Assembly (NCBI GenBank): GCA_002368685.1
Contig: DFEN01000015.1
Coordinates: 1-34,510, forward strand
DNA: 34,510 nucleotides
Origin: Lachnospiraceae bacterium UBA3801
GTDB lineage: Bacteria; Bacillota; Clostridia; Lachnospirales; Lachnospiraceae
Reading direction: 5' to 3'
In this document: piece after piece, positions 1 to 8,432 of the stretch
Position numbering within the stretch: the first letter of the stretch is position 1
Layout of the letters: each line of letters opens with the position of its first letter
Position numbers and translations under genes: made by a program
Notes under the pieces: model-generated
Database searches by the model: none
Told to the model about the DNA's origin: nothing
What the model saw: only the letters and a program-made list of their open reading frames with translations

Positions 1-707
1 AGATCCTGAATATCATCTATTTCATACCATTTCTGACCAGACAGTCTCTTAGCCTTTATTTCTGGATCATCAAGCATAGTAATAACTCTAAGAACCTGTT
101 CATAGTATTCATTTTCTCCCAGAGCTTGCTGATAAGCATCTAAAAATGGCACATAATGTGTTTCTGAAAAATGCTTACTAAACTTATAGATATTAACCGT
201 CTTATAATATTCAGACTTGTCATCAAATACAAATTTCTTACCAGAAACAAAATCAATGATATCATCATTTTCTGAGAGCTTTACACATGTACCGTCCATC
301 CAACTCTCATATTTATCTACCAACGCAAGTGTTTCTCTTTCATCTTCAATAAGAGCATCGATTACTGATTCTTCGAATATAATATCTGATTCAAATAGTA
401 AAGTATCTTCCTCTACTAGATAATCCTTTGCCAATGCAAGCGAATATATATTATTAGTCTTATCGTATATCGGATTATTAACATAGTTTATTGGAGTATT
501 GATATTTAATGTTGAAATATAATTCTTTAGTTTTTCACCTTCGTATCCAACAACTATTACTATTTTCGAAAGATTTTTCTTATCAAGCTGGCCAAGCATT
601 CTATCGATAAGCTTAGTCCCATTAACCTCGACCATACACTTTGTGTTGTCCTTAGTTAATTCCTTAAGTCTTCTTCCCATTCCAGCTGCTAATATTATTG
701 CTTGCAT
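1..707 (-). CDS. Sugar/choline-phosphate nucleotidyltransferase, 3' end outside window
   Basis: Start ATG at 705-707, preceded by a purine-rich AGAGAAAGGG site; 235 codons lie in the window and the frame is open at the left edge. The N-terminus reads MQAIILAAGMGRRLKELTKD, the G-x-G-x-R nucleotide-binding signature of the NTP_transferase fold (LicC, GlmU, RmlA type). The usual Pro-Lys of the next motif is replaced by N-T-K-C-M-V, a variant I associate with choline-phosphate cytidylyltransferase-like enzymes and with nucleotidyltransferases fused to a PLP aminotransferase. The last visible residues, QKWYEIDDIQD, resemble the end of the nucleotidyltransferase domain in such fusions, so an aminotransferase may follow outside the window (inference). 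It would make an NDP- or CDP-activated precursor in the cytoplasm. It is the last visible gene of the leftward operon, 95 bp after the preceding gene, with a REP-like hairpin in the gap. Substrate not decidable. Confidence 0.8.
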   Translation of the reverse strand, partial: MQAIILAAGMGRRLKELTKDNTKCMVEVNGTKLIDRMLGQLDKKNLSKIVIVVGYEGEKLKNYISTLNINTPINYVNNPIYDKTNNIYSLALAKDYLVEEDTLLFESDIIFEESVIDALIEDERETLALVDKYESWMDGTCVKLSENDDIIDFVSGKKFVFDDKSEYYKTVNIYKFSKHFSETHYVPFLDAYQQALGENEYYEQVLRVITMLDDPEIKAKRLSGQKWYEIDDIQD

Positions 708-775
708 ATTTTTTACCCTTTCTCTCAATTATGTATTAAGCATCAATACACTAAATTCACTTAATGTTCACAAAA

Positions 776-807
776 GTTGTCACAGGAACCGTCCCCACTG
801 GCTCAAC
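776..807. repeat. REP-like imperfect palindrome with GGAACCGTCCCC core
   Basis: On the plus strand, GTTG (776-779) and CAG (783-785) can pair with CTG (798-800) and CAAC (804-807). This gives a hairpin with a 3-nt internal mismatch around the loop GAACCGTCCCCA. Its local G+C is far above that of its neighbours. I recall the core ACAGGAACCGTCCCC from short dispersed palindromes in Clostridia that are linked to REP-associated tyrosine transposases. No such transposase gene is in the window and only this copy was seen. It overlaps the last codons of the TagF-like gene and supplies its TGA stop. Confidence 0.55.
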
Positions 808-2008
808 GCAGAGAATCTACTATTTTTGATATTGAGTCTCCGTGTATTGAATTTAAATCATTTTGTATTAATTCTCTTTTTTCCTTCAGTGGGTCGATAC
901 CATTATTCAAATTTTCTATATTTTCAACAATACTATCCCAATCTTCAGCAACATACATTCCTTCAACAAGTTCATTGAATTCCTTCGAGAAGACTATGTT
1001 ATCGGTTGGGCAATATATAACTGGTCTACCCGACGTCATATACATATTAATAACCGACGAATTATCTGCCAGAAGAATTGCTGTATCTCGAAATGTATCC
1101 AGTATCAAAGCATTATCGTCAAATCGTATTCCCGCATTTTCACACTTATCATGAATCTCATCGACTCTTTCTGCAGTCATTATACCTTTAGATATAAAGT
1201 TTTCAAACATTATAGGATGCGGACGTATAACAAGATTATAATCTTTATGAGTAGCAAAGTAATCAATAAGATTATCTATATACTCAACAAAATGACTACC
1301 ACCAGTCTTTTCATCATAAGACCACCTTGGAGTCCACAGGATAGTCTTGTCCGTAGAACCAACATTTAACAAATTAGCATATGTCTCATACGCAGGATAT
1401 CCATAATTATAACATCTTCTATATTTCATATTACAATAGAATTGGTTATAACAATCATACTCATCACTACTTGTCGCATACCAGTTCATTATATACTTTG
1501 CGAATTCATCATACAAGAATTCTGTATCCCAATCGAATGTACAATAATTAATATTACAAGTAGCACAATACTTCAATGTATTGTTCGTCTTAAGTTCGTC
1601 TGGGAGATAGAAATTATATGGTCTATCATAGAAAACATAATCAATATCATACTTATTACATATATCTTCAAAAACAGTTTCCTTTTCGAAGATAATTATA
1701 TGCGAATCTCCATATCTATTCTTATAAAATTCTGTGGAATAATCAGAATAATCTATGCCGCCCTTTTTTATACTATAGTTCGGAGCCACAATAATATAAG
1801 CATTAAACCCATCATCGGAAGAAAGCATTTCAAACAGTCCTATCTGTTTATCCCAGACCGCAGGCATTTGAACTATAAATGCAACATTAACAGCTTTGTC
1901 TTTTTTTCTAACAGATATAGCCTTCTGATGTTTTTTAAAATAATGATCGGCCATTTTTTTCTGAACATTATTTATTAGTTTTGTTTTTACGCTAACCTCA
2001 TTTGGCAT
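803..2008 (-). CDS. CDP-glycerol glycerophosphotransferase family protein (TagB/TagF-like)
   Basis: 401 residues, predicted cytoplasmic or membrane-peripheral. The C-terminal half fits the Glyphos_transf (TagB/TagF) fold: a start of the second Rossmann domain at ILWTPRWS (about 223-230), RPHP at 262-265, and a nucleotide-binding segment LLADNSSVINMY (312-323) before SGRPVIY. In TagF the matching histidine motif and the acidic D-x-S segment bind the CDP-alditol; here the usual S-D-x-S is A-D-N-S-S. The family moves glycerol-, ribitol- or related alditol-phosphate from CDP onto a lipid-linked acceptor or sugar. The start overlaps the end of the flippase gene by 11 bp. It is unlike the second TagF-like protein (21,781-23,010) at its N-terminus, lacking the membrane anchor. 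The stop codon lies inside the REP-like element. Substrate unknown. Confidence 0.85.
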   Translation of the reverse strand: MPNEVSVKTKLINNVQKKMADHYFKKHQKAISVRKKDKAVNVAFIVQMPAVWDKQIGLFEMLSSDDGFNAYIIVAPNYSIKKGGIDYSDYSTEFYKNRYGDSHIIIFEKETVFEDICNKYDIDYVFYDRPYNFYLPDELKTNNTLKYCATCNINYCTFDWDTEFLYDEFAKYIMNWYATSSDEYDCYNQFYCNMKYRRCYNYGYPAYETYANLLNVGSTDKTILWTPRWSYDEKTGGSHFVEYIDNLIDYFATHKDYNLVIRPHPIMFENFISKGIMTAERVDEIHDKCENAGIRFDDNALILDTFRDTAILLADNSSVINMYMTSGRPVIYCPTDNIVFSKEFNELVEGMYVAEDWDSIVENIENLNNGIDPLKEKRELIQNDLNSIHGDSISKIVDSLR

Positions 2009-3458
2009 CTTTCTTCCCCTTTATTTCCACATACAGCCTGATAAAGAAATCTTTCTTTACAACAATAATAATCAGCACAACTACTGTGATAACAATTCTC
2101 ACTAATAGATTATCATAGAAAATCATACCTACCGCTGACAACGCACAGAAAAGGAAGAATACTATCACAAGACCTGGATAATTATAAGCAATGTCCTCCT
2201 CGTTATTATCTCTCAGGATACCCTTCATCGCTATATAATTAGAAACAGCAAATATAATATAGCTGACCATCGTAGTATATCCCGCTGCAACGAATCCATA
2301 CTTTTTTATAAATATCCAGTTGAGAACCAGATTCGCTATAGCTGCACCTATAGAAGCCCAAACGAGTTCTTTTTTTCTCTCATAATAAAACTCAACATTA
2401 ATGAAAAGCTGCGAGTAGAACAAAAGCAAAACACTTATAGCAACCGGAGGAATAACGTACCTAGCCTCGAAGTATTTTTCTCCGCCTATAATCTGTATTA
2501 TCTCAGGAGCATACCAGATAACCCCACTGAGGAGAACAGCCATAATAATAGCTATTCCCAAGGATATCCCTCTATTCTCTTCTTGTTTTTCTTCCTTGAT
2601 TTTCCCATAGAACCACGGAAGATAAGAGTTATTTATAGCGTTCAAAACAAAAGTCAGAACCATCGCTAGAGAATATGCAACACCATATATAGCAGCCTTT
2701 GGCTTACCAACTATATGACTAATCATGATTCTATCACTCTGATTAAAAATAACCTGAGATAAATAATATGCCAAAAGAGGAACATTGAAACCTAAAGCAT
2801 ACTTCCAATACTCCTTATTAAAGAATTTTTTTCCTCTTATAAGATTTAAAACAAATATAGAAAAGCCAACTGCAATATTGACAACAGCAAAACCAATTAT
2901 TCTTGCATATCCCTTTTCATCAGAATTAATTATTAATAATACCGCCATAGCAGGAGTGGAAAATGCAATAAATAACGTAACTGCTATTACTTCTACATAT
3001 CGATATTCAAATCTCTTCTTGCCACTCCATAGCATTACAGCATTAACACTCAATAGTTCCATAACCATTATACAAATTATATAAGTAGGGAGTTCAAACA
3101 GTCGATTCCACAAGGAATGAAATGGAAGGTAAATAGCAAGAAAGATCAGGGACAGCGCAACTGTAATACCTTCAATAGCTGAGATATAACCGTCCCTGTC
3201 ATCCTCATATTTCACCATCGCCTTTGCAAAAGAACCATACGCAAGATTAAGTGTTAAAAACAGAGTAAGTATACCGCTCCACGAAGCGTATATTGTAACC
3301 TGTCCATATTCTTCAGTTGTTAATAAGTGTTTAGCAAAAAGTGGCAACGTAAAAAAAGCCAAACCATGCTGTATAATGTCGCAAATAATATAAGCTATTG
3401 ATGCTCTGGCTTCTATCGGTATTTCATTCCACTTACTTTTTACTTTATTCATCTCCAT
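1998..3458 (-). CDS. Polysaccharide flippase, Wzx-type (MOP superfamily)
   Basis: 486 residues with about 12-14 hydrophobic segments spread over the whole length, a size and layout normal for Wzx/RfbX flippases. The N-terminus has the typical opening of the family: a short cytoplasmic lead, a helix, then FFTLPLFAKHLLTTEEYGQVTI, in which the L-x-x-x-E-Y-G pattern is characteristic. It should move an undecaprenyl-diphosphate-linked repeat unit across the membrane. It follows a GT2 gene by 15 bp and overlaps the next gene by 11 bp. It implies that at least part of the glycan is made as lipid-linked repeats inside the cell. No separate gene that is clearly a Wzy polymerase is seen; the large membrane proteins at 13.9-18.9 and 24.0-25.7 kb are the candidates. 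Confidence 0.9.
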   Translation of the reverse strand: MEMNKVKSKWNEIPIEARASIAYIICDIIQHGLAFFTLPLFAKHLLTTEEYGQVTIYASWSGILTLFLTLNLAYGSFAKAMVKYEDDRDGYISAIEGITVALSLIFLAIYLPFHSLWNRLFELPTYIICIMVMELLSVNAVMLWSGKKRFEYRYVEVIAVTLFIAFSTPAMAVLLIINSDEKGYARIIGFAVVNIAVGFSIFVLNLIRGKKFFNKEYWKYALGFNVPLLAYYLSQVIFNQSDRIMISHIVGKPKAAIYGVAYSLAMVLTFVLNAINNSYLPWFYGKIKEEKQEENRGISLGIAIIMAVLLSGVIWYAPEIIQIIGGEKYFEARYVIPPVAISVLLLFYSQLFINVEFYYERKKELVWASIGAAIANLVLNWIFIKKYGFVAAGYTTMVSYIIFAVSNYIAMKGILRDNNEEDIAYNYPGLVIVFFLFCALSAVGMIFYDNLLVRIVITVVVLIIIVVKKDFFIRLYVEIKGKKDAK

Positions 3459-3473
3459 ATCCTACAAATATAA

Positions 3474-4355
3474 CTACTGCGCCTTCGGTCTCTGAAGGAA
3501 AAACTTCAGATAAACAATTATTATCCCATGATACAGATCATATAGTCTTCTAAGATACACCCTTCTAGGAACAGACTTCTTATGTTTCTTTGCAATAGCA
3601 AGTTCATTGTCAAACATAAATCTAGATCTATTTTTATATGATTTAGTAAAGCCATGAGAACTAATAGAATTAGCACTCTTGCGATAATAGATAAGTTTCT
3701 TATCAATCACTCCCACACTAGTTCTATCATATTCCAGTGCCTTTAACCACATATCAAGATCTTCTATCTGGAACGATTCGTCATACAATCCCACTTTCTC
3801 ATATAGTTCATATCTAACCATTGCAGCAGGAGCAGATATCGTATTAACAACAAATATTCTCTCCAAAATGTATTCACTGGACATATTAGGACATCTATCA
3901 TACAGAGGACCTAGCAAATCACTATCCTCTAGAGGATAATGAGCTCCTTCGTCAAATGCATAGCCATTTGAAAAGAGAACAAGCTTACTTCTATCCTTTT
4001 CAAAGCCACTAACCATAGATTCCAGATAATCATCCCCAAGTATATCATCAGATGCAATTATCTTGATATACTCTCCTCTAGACTCTTTTAGCATATTATT
4101 GATATTCTTCACAATACGCTGGTTAACGTCATTTACTATTAGCTTAAAAGTAATATTTCTAGCCTCGAAATTCTTTTCCATTTTTTTAATTTCTGCAACG
4201 GAATTATCAGTAGAAGCATCATCGGTTATTATAACCTCAAATTTTTCATAACCTTGCGCAAGAATACTTTCCAAACAATCCTTAACAAATGCCTCATGAT
4301 TATAGCAAGAAATCAATATGGAGACTAAACCAGCTGTTCTACCATTATCACTCAT
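3474..4355 (-). CDS. Glycosyltransferase family 2
   Basis: Inverting GT-A fold enzyme of about 293 residues. It begins VSILISCYNHEAF, has the UDP-sugar binding Asp pair in VIITDDASTDNS, and the D-x-D type metal motif in IIASDDILGDDY about 105 residues in. The C-terminus (YLRRLYDLYHGIIIVYLKFFL) is amphipathic and may attach the enzyme to the membrane. Three in-frame codons upstream, a TTG at 4362-4364 could also serve as start, but it lies only 3 nt after the GAGGA site. I prefer the ATG at 4353-4355, which lies 12 nt after it. The start overlaps the end of the preceding GT4 gene. Acceptor and donor sugars cannot be told from sequence. Confidence 0.88.
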   Translation of the reverse strand: MSDNGRTAGLVSILISCYNHEAFVKDCLESILAQGYEKFEVIITDDASTDNSVAEIKKMEKNFEARNITFKLIVNDVNQRIVKNINNMLKESRGEYIKIIASDDILGDDYLESMVSGFEKDRSKLVLFSNGYAFDEGAHYPLEDSDLLGPLYDRCPNMSSEYILERIFVVNTISAPAAMVRYELYEKVGLYDESFQIEDLDMWLKALEYDRTSVGVIDKKLIYYRKSANSISSHGFTKSYKNRSRFMFDNELAIAKKHKKSVPRRVYLRRLYDLYHGIIIVYLKFFLQRPKAQ

Positions 4356-5475
4356 TTCGATCAATTATCCTCTTATATAATTCCATGTATTTCTTACTAA
4401 CATTATCTATCTCAAAATTATCAAATGCATACTGATGTATACTTTCCCTATCAAATTCATCTAATCTATTTATCATTTCTTTTATACCATCAACAAGCGC
4501 ATCGATGCTTTTCCTATCAACAACAATAGCCGTATCCTCTGTGACCAAAGAATTAGCACCACCTGATTTCGTAACAAGCATTGGATTTCTAAGATACATA
4601 GCCTCCTGAACAGATACACCCGAACACTCGAATTCACTAGCGGATATCGAGAAATCCATCTGTCTCATAATAGAATAGACTTTCTTTCTATCACACTGGC
4701 CGTGGAACTTTACTACATCCTCTATCCCCAGCTCCGCTGCCATCTTCTTATAATAATCAAAAAAATCTCCACCACCACATATATGAAGGAACGCCTTTAC
4801 TCCTTCGGCTTTTAACTTTTGCATTGCAGGTAGTAAATACTGGTACCCTTTTATATATTGATCATAAAATGCAGCGGTTATCAGCATATTGGTGTAGCCT
4901 TCAACTCTATAATTCTCACCATCAGGTTCAACACTATCAGGATTAATTATTCCATTATATATAACCTCAAATGAACATTTTGGAAAGTAGCTTCCCAGTC
5001 TATCCATAGAATCCTTTGACACACAAACATTTGCTTTCGAATGTTTATATACAAGATTTGTCATCTTACGAACATACAAGCTGTCCAGATTTGACTGTTC
5101 TATAGGACTATGTTCTGTAATAATATAAGGAATACGGGTCTTTTTAGAAAGTGCATATGCCAGGTGCCCAGCTCCCTGAGCAACATGAGCATGTATAATG
5201 TCAGGCTTATAATCCTCAATCACTTTCATTCCAGCTCTAACTAGTTCATTGAAGCTAATTAGTGGATTCTTAGAAGTTGATGCAGTTCTATATGTAACTA
5301 ACCCCTTCTCCTCCTTCTTACTAACCATCCCCTTAATCTCTGTATCATATGGGAACAGCAAAGCTACATCCGTATATTTTTTTAGAGCCATTGATTGTTC
5401 ATAATGGAAAACCCCACCTGTCATAACCTCAGCAGATCTAGGGCTATACCATGTTACTATCATTAAAATCTTCAA
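4348..5475 (-). CDS. Glycosyltransferase family 4 (GT-B)
   Basis: 375 residues, normal length for a retaining GT4. The N-terminal Rossmann half starts MKILMIVTWYSP with a Gly-Gly acceptor loop (VMTGGVFHYE) and has DIIHAHVAQGAGHLAY and ITEHSP motifs. The C-terminal half carries the E-x7-E catalytic signature in EFECSGVSVQEAMYLRNP, which contacts the nucleotide sugar. Likely a cytoplasmic, membrane-peripheral transferase adding one sugar of the repeat. Its ATG overlaps the stop of the GNAT/ketoisomerase gene by 4 bp (ATGA), so translation is probably coupled. Donor unknown. Confidence 0.9.
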   Translation of the reverse strand: MKILMIVTWYSPRSAEVMTGGVFHYEQSMALKKYTDVALLFPYDTEIKGMVSKKEEKGLVTYRTASTSKNPLISFNELVRAGMKVIEDYKPDIIHAHVAQGAGHLAYALSKKTRIPYIITEHSPIEQSNLDSLYVRKMTNLVYKHSKANVCVSKDSMDRLGSYFPKCSFEVIYNGIINPDSVEPDGENYRVEGYTNMLITAAFYDQYIKGYQYLLPAMQKLKAEGVKAFLHICGGGDFFDYYKKMAAELGIEDVVKFHGQCDRKKVYSIMRQMDFSISASEFECSGVSVQEAMYLRNPMLVTKSGGANSLVTEDTAIVVDRKSIDALVDGIKEMINRLDEFDRESIHQYAFDNFEIDNVSKKYMELYKRIIDRNE

Positions 5476-6425
5476 TTCTTTACCTCATCGTTGATAAAAT
5501 CTTTGAATTCATTATAGTCTCTTATGTAATCTTCTACTTCATAGAAGTCAGATGCTGCAACACATAAAACCGAATCCTTCTGAAGCCATAGCATTTCTCT
5601 CCAGGTTGGTTCTTCTATAACAACACCTACTGAAGGATCTGAAAGTTCCACTTCTTCTCTTCCATATTTATTTTCTAAAACAAGCTGAATTCTACCATAT
5701 GGACAAAACAGAAGCTGCTTCAGTTTCTTATGAGCATGAAATCCTCTTCTTACTCCTTCTGGCACCTTAGTGATATAGTATATTCTTTTTATTTCAAAAG
5801 GTATCTCTTTAGTAGCTTCGAAAAATGACAGCTCACCTGCATTAACTGTCGGAATAGTTTTTATTCTAACAATTTTGCACCCCGCAACAGTGTCTCTCAC
5901 ATCTATTTCATCGCCCTTTAGCACAGAGTACCACTTAAGATTATCCATTCCTTCATATCTATTCAGAACAGACTTCGGAATATCATACGCCTCATGGAAG
6001 TTATGCTTATCATAGAATCGCACAGCCCTTTCATTTTCCCGACTAACACACCAATAAACGCTCTCAAGTCCGTATTCCTCAAACGCTTTATCTATTATTG
6101 CCTTCATCCCATACCAAGAATAACCATGACTCATGGCAACCTTTCTAACAGTAATACCAAATTCAGCATCTGTTTCAGTGATATGTTTCAGGCTCACGGT
6201 CCCCATATATTCATCTTCATCCGACACTATTGCCAGGTGTACATCACTGTTTCCTGATCTATCAGTATTGCCATCTAACATCTGAATCGAATGATTTATG
6301 AATGCCTCAGCATCCTCTAACGTCTTAGACGCAAAGTCTGCCTTAAGATCTGCAGTCACATCTCTATCATGCATCCACTCAAGCATCAGTGGAGCATCTT
6401 CCAGTTTCAGAGTTCTAAGGTTCAT
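5472..6425 (-). CDS. Fusion of GNAT N-acetyltransferase and WxcM/FdtA-like sugar 3,4-ketoisomerase
   Basis: 317 residues with two domains. Residues 1 to about 165 look like a GNAT acyl-CoA transferase: MNLRTLKLEDAPLMLEWMHD at the start, a central GxTV-type strand, and the family ending N-E-R-A-V-R-F-Y-D-K-H-N-F (131-143). Residues about 185-311 look like the cupin-type WxcM/FdtA/QdtA family, with the paired histidines of RRGFHAHKKLKQ (H230, H232) that act in 3,4-keto isomerisation of dTDP-4-keto-6-deoxyglucose. Together these are two of the three steps for a dTDP-3-acylamino-3,6-dideoxyhexose; the PLP aminotransferase between them is not in the window. In known WxcM fusions the acetyltransferase part is a left-handed beta-helix, so a GNAT partner is a different solution (inference). 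Overlaps the acyltransferase gene by 11 bp and the GT4 gene by 4 bp. Confidence 0.82.
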   Translation of the reverse strand: MNLRTLKLEDAPLMLEWMHDRDVTADLKADFASKTLEDAEAFINHSIQMLDGNTDRSGNSDVHLAIVSDEDEYMGTVSLKHITETDAEFGITVRKVAMSHGYSWYGMKAIIDKAFEEYGLESVYWCVSRENERAVRFYDKHNFHEAYDIPKSVLNRYEGMDNLKWYSVLKGDEIDVRDTVAGCKIVRIKTIPTVNAGELSFFEATKEIPFEIKRIYYITKVPEGVRRGFHAHKKLKQLLFCPYGRIQLVLENKYGREEVELSDPSVGVVIEEPTWREMLWLQKDSVLCVAASDFYEVEDYIRDYNEFKDFINDEVKN

Positions 6426-7479
6426 AACCTATCTCCTTCTTAATATAATTCTCTACTAACCTTCCAATCGTATATTTATAAACTAATCTATATAGCCAGT
6501 CTACTACCCAGCATACGACAAATACAGCAATCACAATAATTACTATAGCTCCTAATAATATAAAAGGATTCTTAGAAGTAAACCGACTCGCATCAATATA
6601 ACTCATAAAAAGAATATGAAGCAGAAAAACTCCAAAAACCCCCTTAGCCAGCCCATTAATTACTTTACTATACGGTATATTAATTGATTTAAAAAGCAAA
6701 AATATACATATCGACAGGGCAATAACAACAGGATTATCATAATTAAATGCACTGACCTTAACACCTTTGACAAAGCCAATATATGACCATACTGTCAGAG
6801 CACAAACACAGGCTATTACTATAACAACACAAGTCATCCTTGATAATGACTTGTCACTACGTCTTAAATAAGCACCTATTAGATATAGCATCACGAATGT
6901 AACAATAGTATATCCATCCTGATTTCCTGAAACACCTATAGTTGATAATCCATCCAGAGATTCACCTGTTACATTTACCATTATAGCTGAAAATGTAGTC
7001 CAAACACTAAAGAGCACCACCAAGAGAATAATAAATCTCTTCATTGTGAGCTCTGGCATTTCAGCTAAAACCTTATTTACAAAAGGTGCAACCAAATATA
7101 ATGCAATATAAAGGATAACGAAATAATTTACAGGAAGGAAGCTTATCAGTACACTTTTTATGCTTCCGCCAAGTATCACAAAGCTCGCCAAACTAATCCC
7201 AACCCTATATGCAATAACTTGAACAAGCAACATAATTGGCTTATCAAGCAAAACCTTATTCTTATGACACATAAAATAGCCAGATATTATTATAAATATA
7301 TCCACCCCGCCCACAAATAACGACTCAAGAAAATGTAATATCACACTATTTGCAGAATATGCCTCTACAGAAGAAAACCCTCCACTAATAGACGGACTGT
7401 TAAAATGAAGTACAATTATTCCCATTATGCATAGAATTCTAAGCAGTTCTATGTTTGATTCACGTTTTGCAGTCGACAT
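6415..7479 (-). CDS. Acyltransferase family 3 (OafA/WecH-like) integral membrane O-acyltransferase
   Basis: 354 residues with about 10 hydrophobic segments, the usual size for stand-alone Acyl_transf_3 proteins. The N-terminus carries the family signature, ESNIELLRILCIMGIIVLHF, with the conserved Arg (R14) and catalytic-type His (H25) in the first helix, followed by SGYFMCHKNKVLL. It would move an acetyl or other acyl group from cytoplasmic acyl-CoA to a sugar on the outer face or on the lipid-linked repeat. It follows the GT2 gene by 10 bp and overlaps the GNAT/ketoisomerase gene. A second, broken gene of the same family lies at 31,632-32,478. Confidence 0.9.
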   Translation of the reverse strand: MSTAKRESNIELLRILCIMGIIVLHFNSPSISGGFSSVEAYSANSVILHFLESLFVGGVDIFIIISGYFMCHKNKVLLDKPIMLLVQVIAYRVGISLASFVILGGSIKSVLISFLPVNYFVILYIALYLVAPFVNKVLAEMPELTMKRFIILLVVLFSVWTTFSAIMVNVTGESLDGLSTIGVSGNQDGYTIVTFVMLYLIGAYLRRSDKSLSRMTCVVIVIACVCALTVWSYIGFVKGVKVSAFNYDNPVVIALSICIFLLFKSINIPYSKVINGLAKGVFGVFLLHILFMSYIDASRFTSKNPFILLGAIVIIVIAVFVVCWVVDWLYRLVYKYTIGRLVENYIKKEIGYEP

Positions 7480-7489
7480 CTATAAACTC

Positions 7490-8431
7490 CTAAGCCTTAA
7501 GCTTTTGTTCTAACAATCCTTCTTCGCTAATATCATATTCCTTCATCTGAAGCTTCGACCTGATCAGCATCATCACATAACTCATATTTCCAAATAAAAT
7601 ATGAAGCTTTCTATCTCTATCATTTTCAATCAATTGCCAAGCAAACATCCTATCGCCTTTTCTCACAAGCACTTCATCCGGATAGCCTTTCATAAGAAGC
7701 TTCCTAAGCGCCCTCACATCATTAAGCATTCTTGCTCGTGCTCCTGAGTTCGGACTAGTTGAAACCCCTGAATTTACTTCGTAGTAAACCACGCCACTGT
7801 CAAAAAACTCAACACGTTCTCCCTTGATAAAAAGAATAGCCTGAAGAAAATCTTCACAATATTTAACTCGTCCTACTAATTCCTTTAGTAAGGTTCTAAA
7901 TCTTGTAGTATTATAAAACATACTGGCACCAACTATCCACCCATGGTTCATAAGTATGTTTTTCTTTATCTTTTTAATATCACCATTTTTGAAGGCTTTG
8001 ATATCATAAGGCAGCTCTACATTTGAAAACTCATAATAATCTCCAGTCTCTCTATAACCTCTCATCTTACCAAAACACATAGTTGAATCTGTTTTATCCA
8101 TTACAGATTTAACATCATGTAAGACATCATTATTGTACAGCGCATCACCTGCACCAATAACCTTGATATACTTTCCTTCCGCAACCTTTAACCCGTCATA
8201 AATATTTCTAACAGTACCTACATTTTCAGGGTGTTCAATTATTTTATAGTTATTATAGCCCTGCTCTTTCAAATAGTCTTCAGCCATTTCAAGACTATTA
8301 TTCTGCGACGCGTCATCCGCCAAAATCAATTCAAAATTCACACCCTTTTGATCCAATACAGAATCGAGTGTTATCTTCAGTCTGGCTTCATCAGAATTAT
8401 ATATTAATACCATCACTGAAAAATCAATCAT
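7490..8431 (-). CDS. Glycosyltransferase family 2
   Basis: 313 residues when started at the ATG at 8429-8431. That start has a GAGGA site about 8 nt upstream and gives the normal GT2 opening MIDFSVMVLIYNSDE. An in-frame start at 8473 would add 14 residues inside the preceding gene and is unlikely. The donor-binding Asp pair is in LILADDASQNNS, and the metal motif region reads YIKVIGAGDALYN, where the usual D-x-D is G-x-G-D. The start overlaps the end of the preceding gene, suggesting coupled translation. Cytoplasmic, sugar unknown. Confidence 0.85.
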   Translation of the reverse strand: MIDFSVMVLIYNSDEARLKITLDSVLDQKGVNFELILADDASQNNSLEMAEDYLKEQGYNNYKIIEHPENVGTVRNIYDGLKVAEGKYIKVIGAGDALYNNDVLHDVKSVMDKTDSTMCFGKMRGYRETGDYYEFSNVELPYDIKAFKNGDIKKIKKNILMNHGWIVGASMFYNTTRFRTLLKELVGRVKYCEDFLQAILFIKGERVEFFDSGVVYYEVNSGVSTSPNSGARARMLNDVRALRKLLMKGYPDEVLVRKGDRMFAWQLIENDRDRKLHILFGNMSYVMMLIRSKLQMKEYDISEEGLLEQKLKA

Positions 8432-8432
8432 T

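Noticed and set aside
708..802. Rho-independent terminator after the TagF-like gene
   Set aside because: The hairpin at 776-807 is not followed by a T-run on the transcribed strand, and a further gene in the same direction starts at 707.
217..1978. Several plus-strand open frames (217-423, 643-978, 777-1154, 1151-1369, 1442-1978)
   Set aside because: They lie opposite the nucleotidyltransferase and TagF-like genes, have low-complexity Ser/Ile/Asn-rich translations, no ribosome sites and no family motifs.
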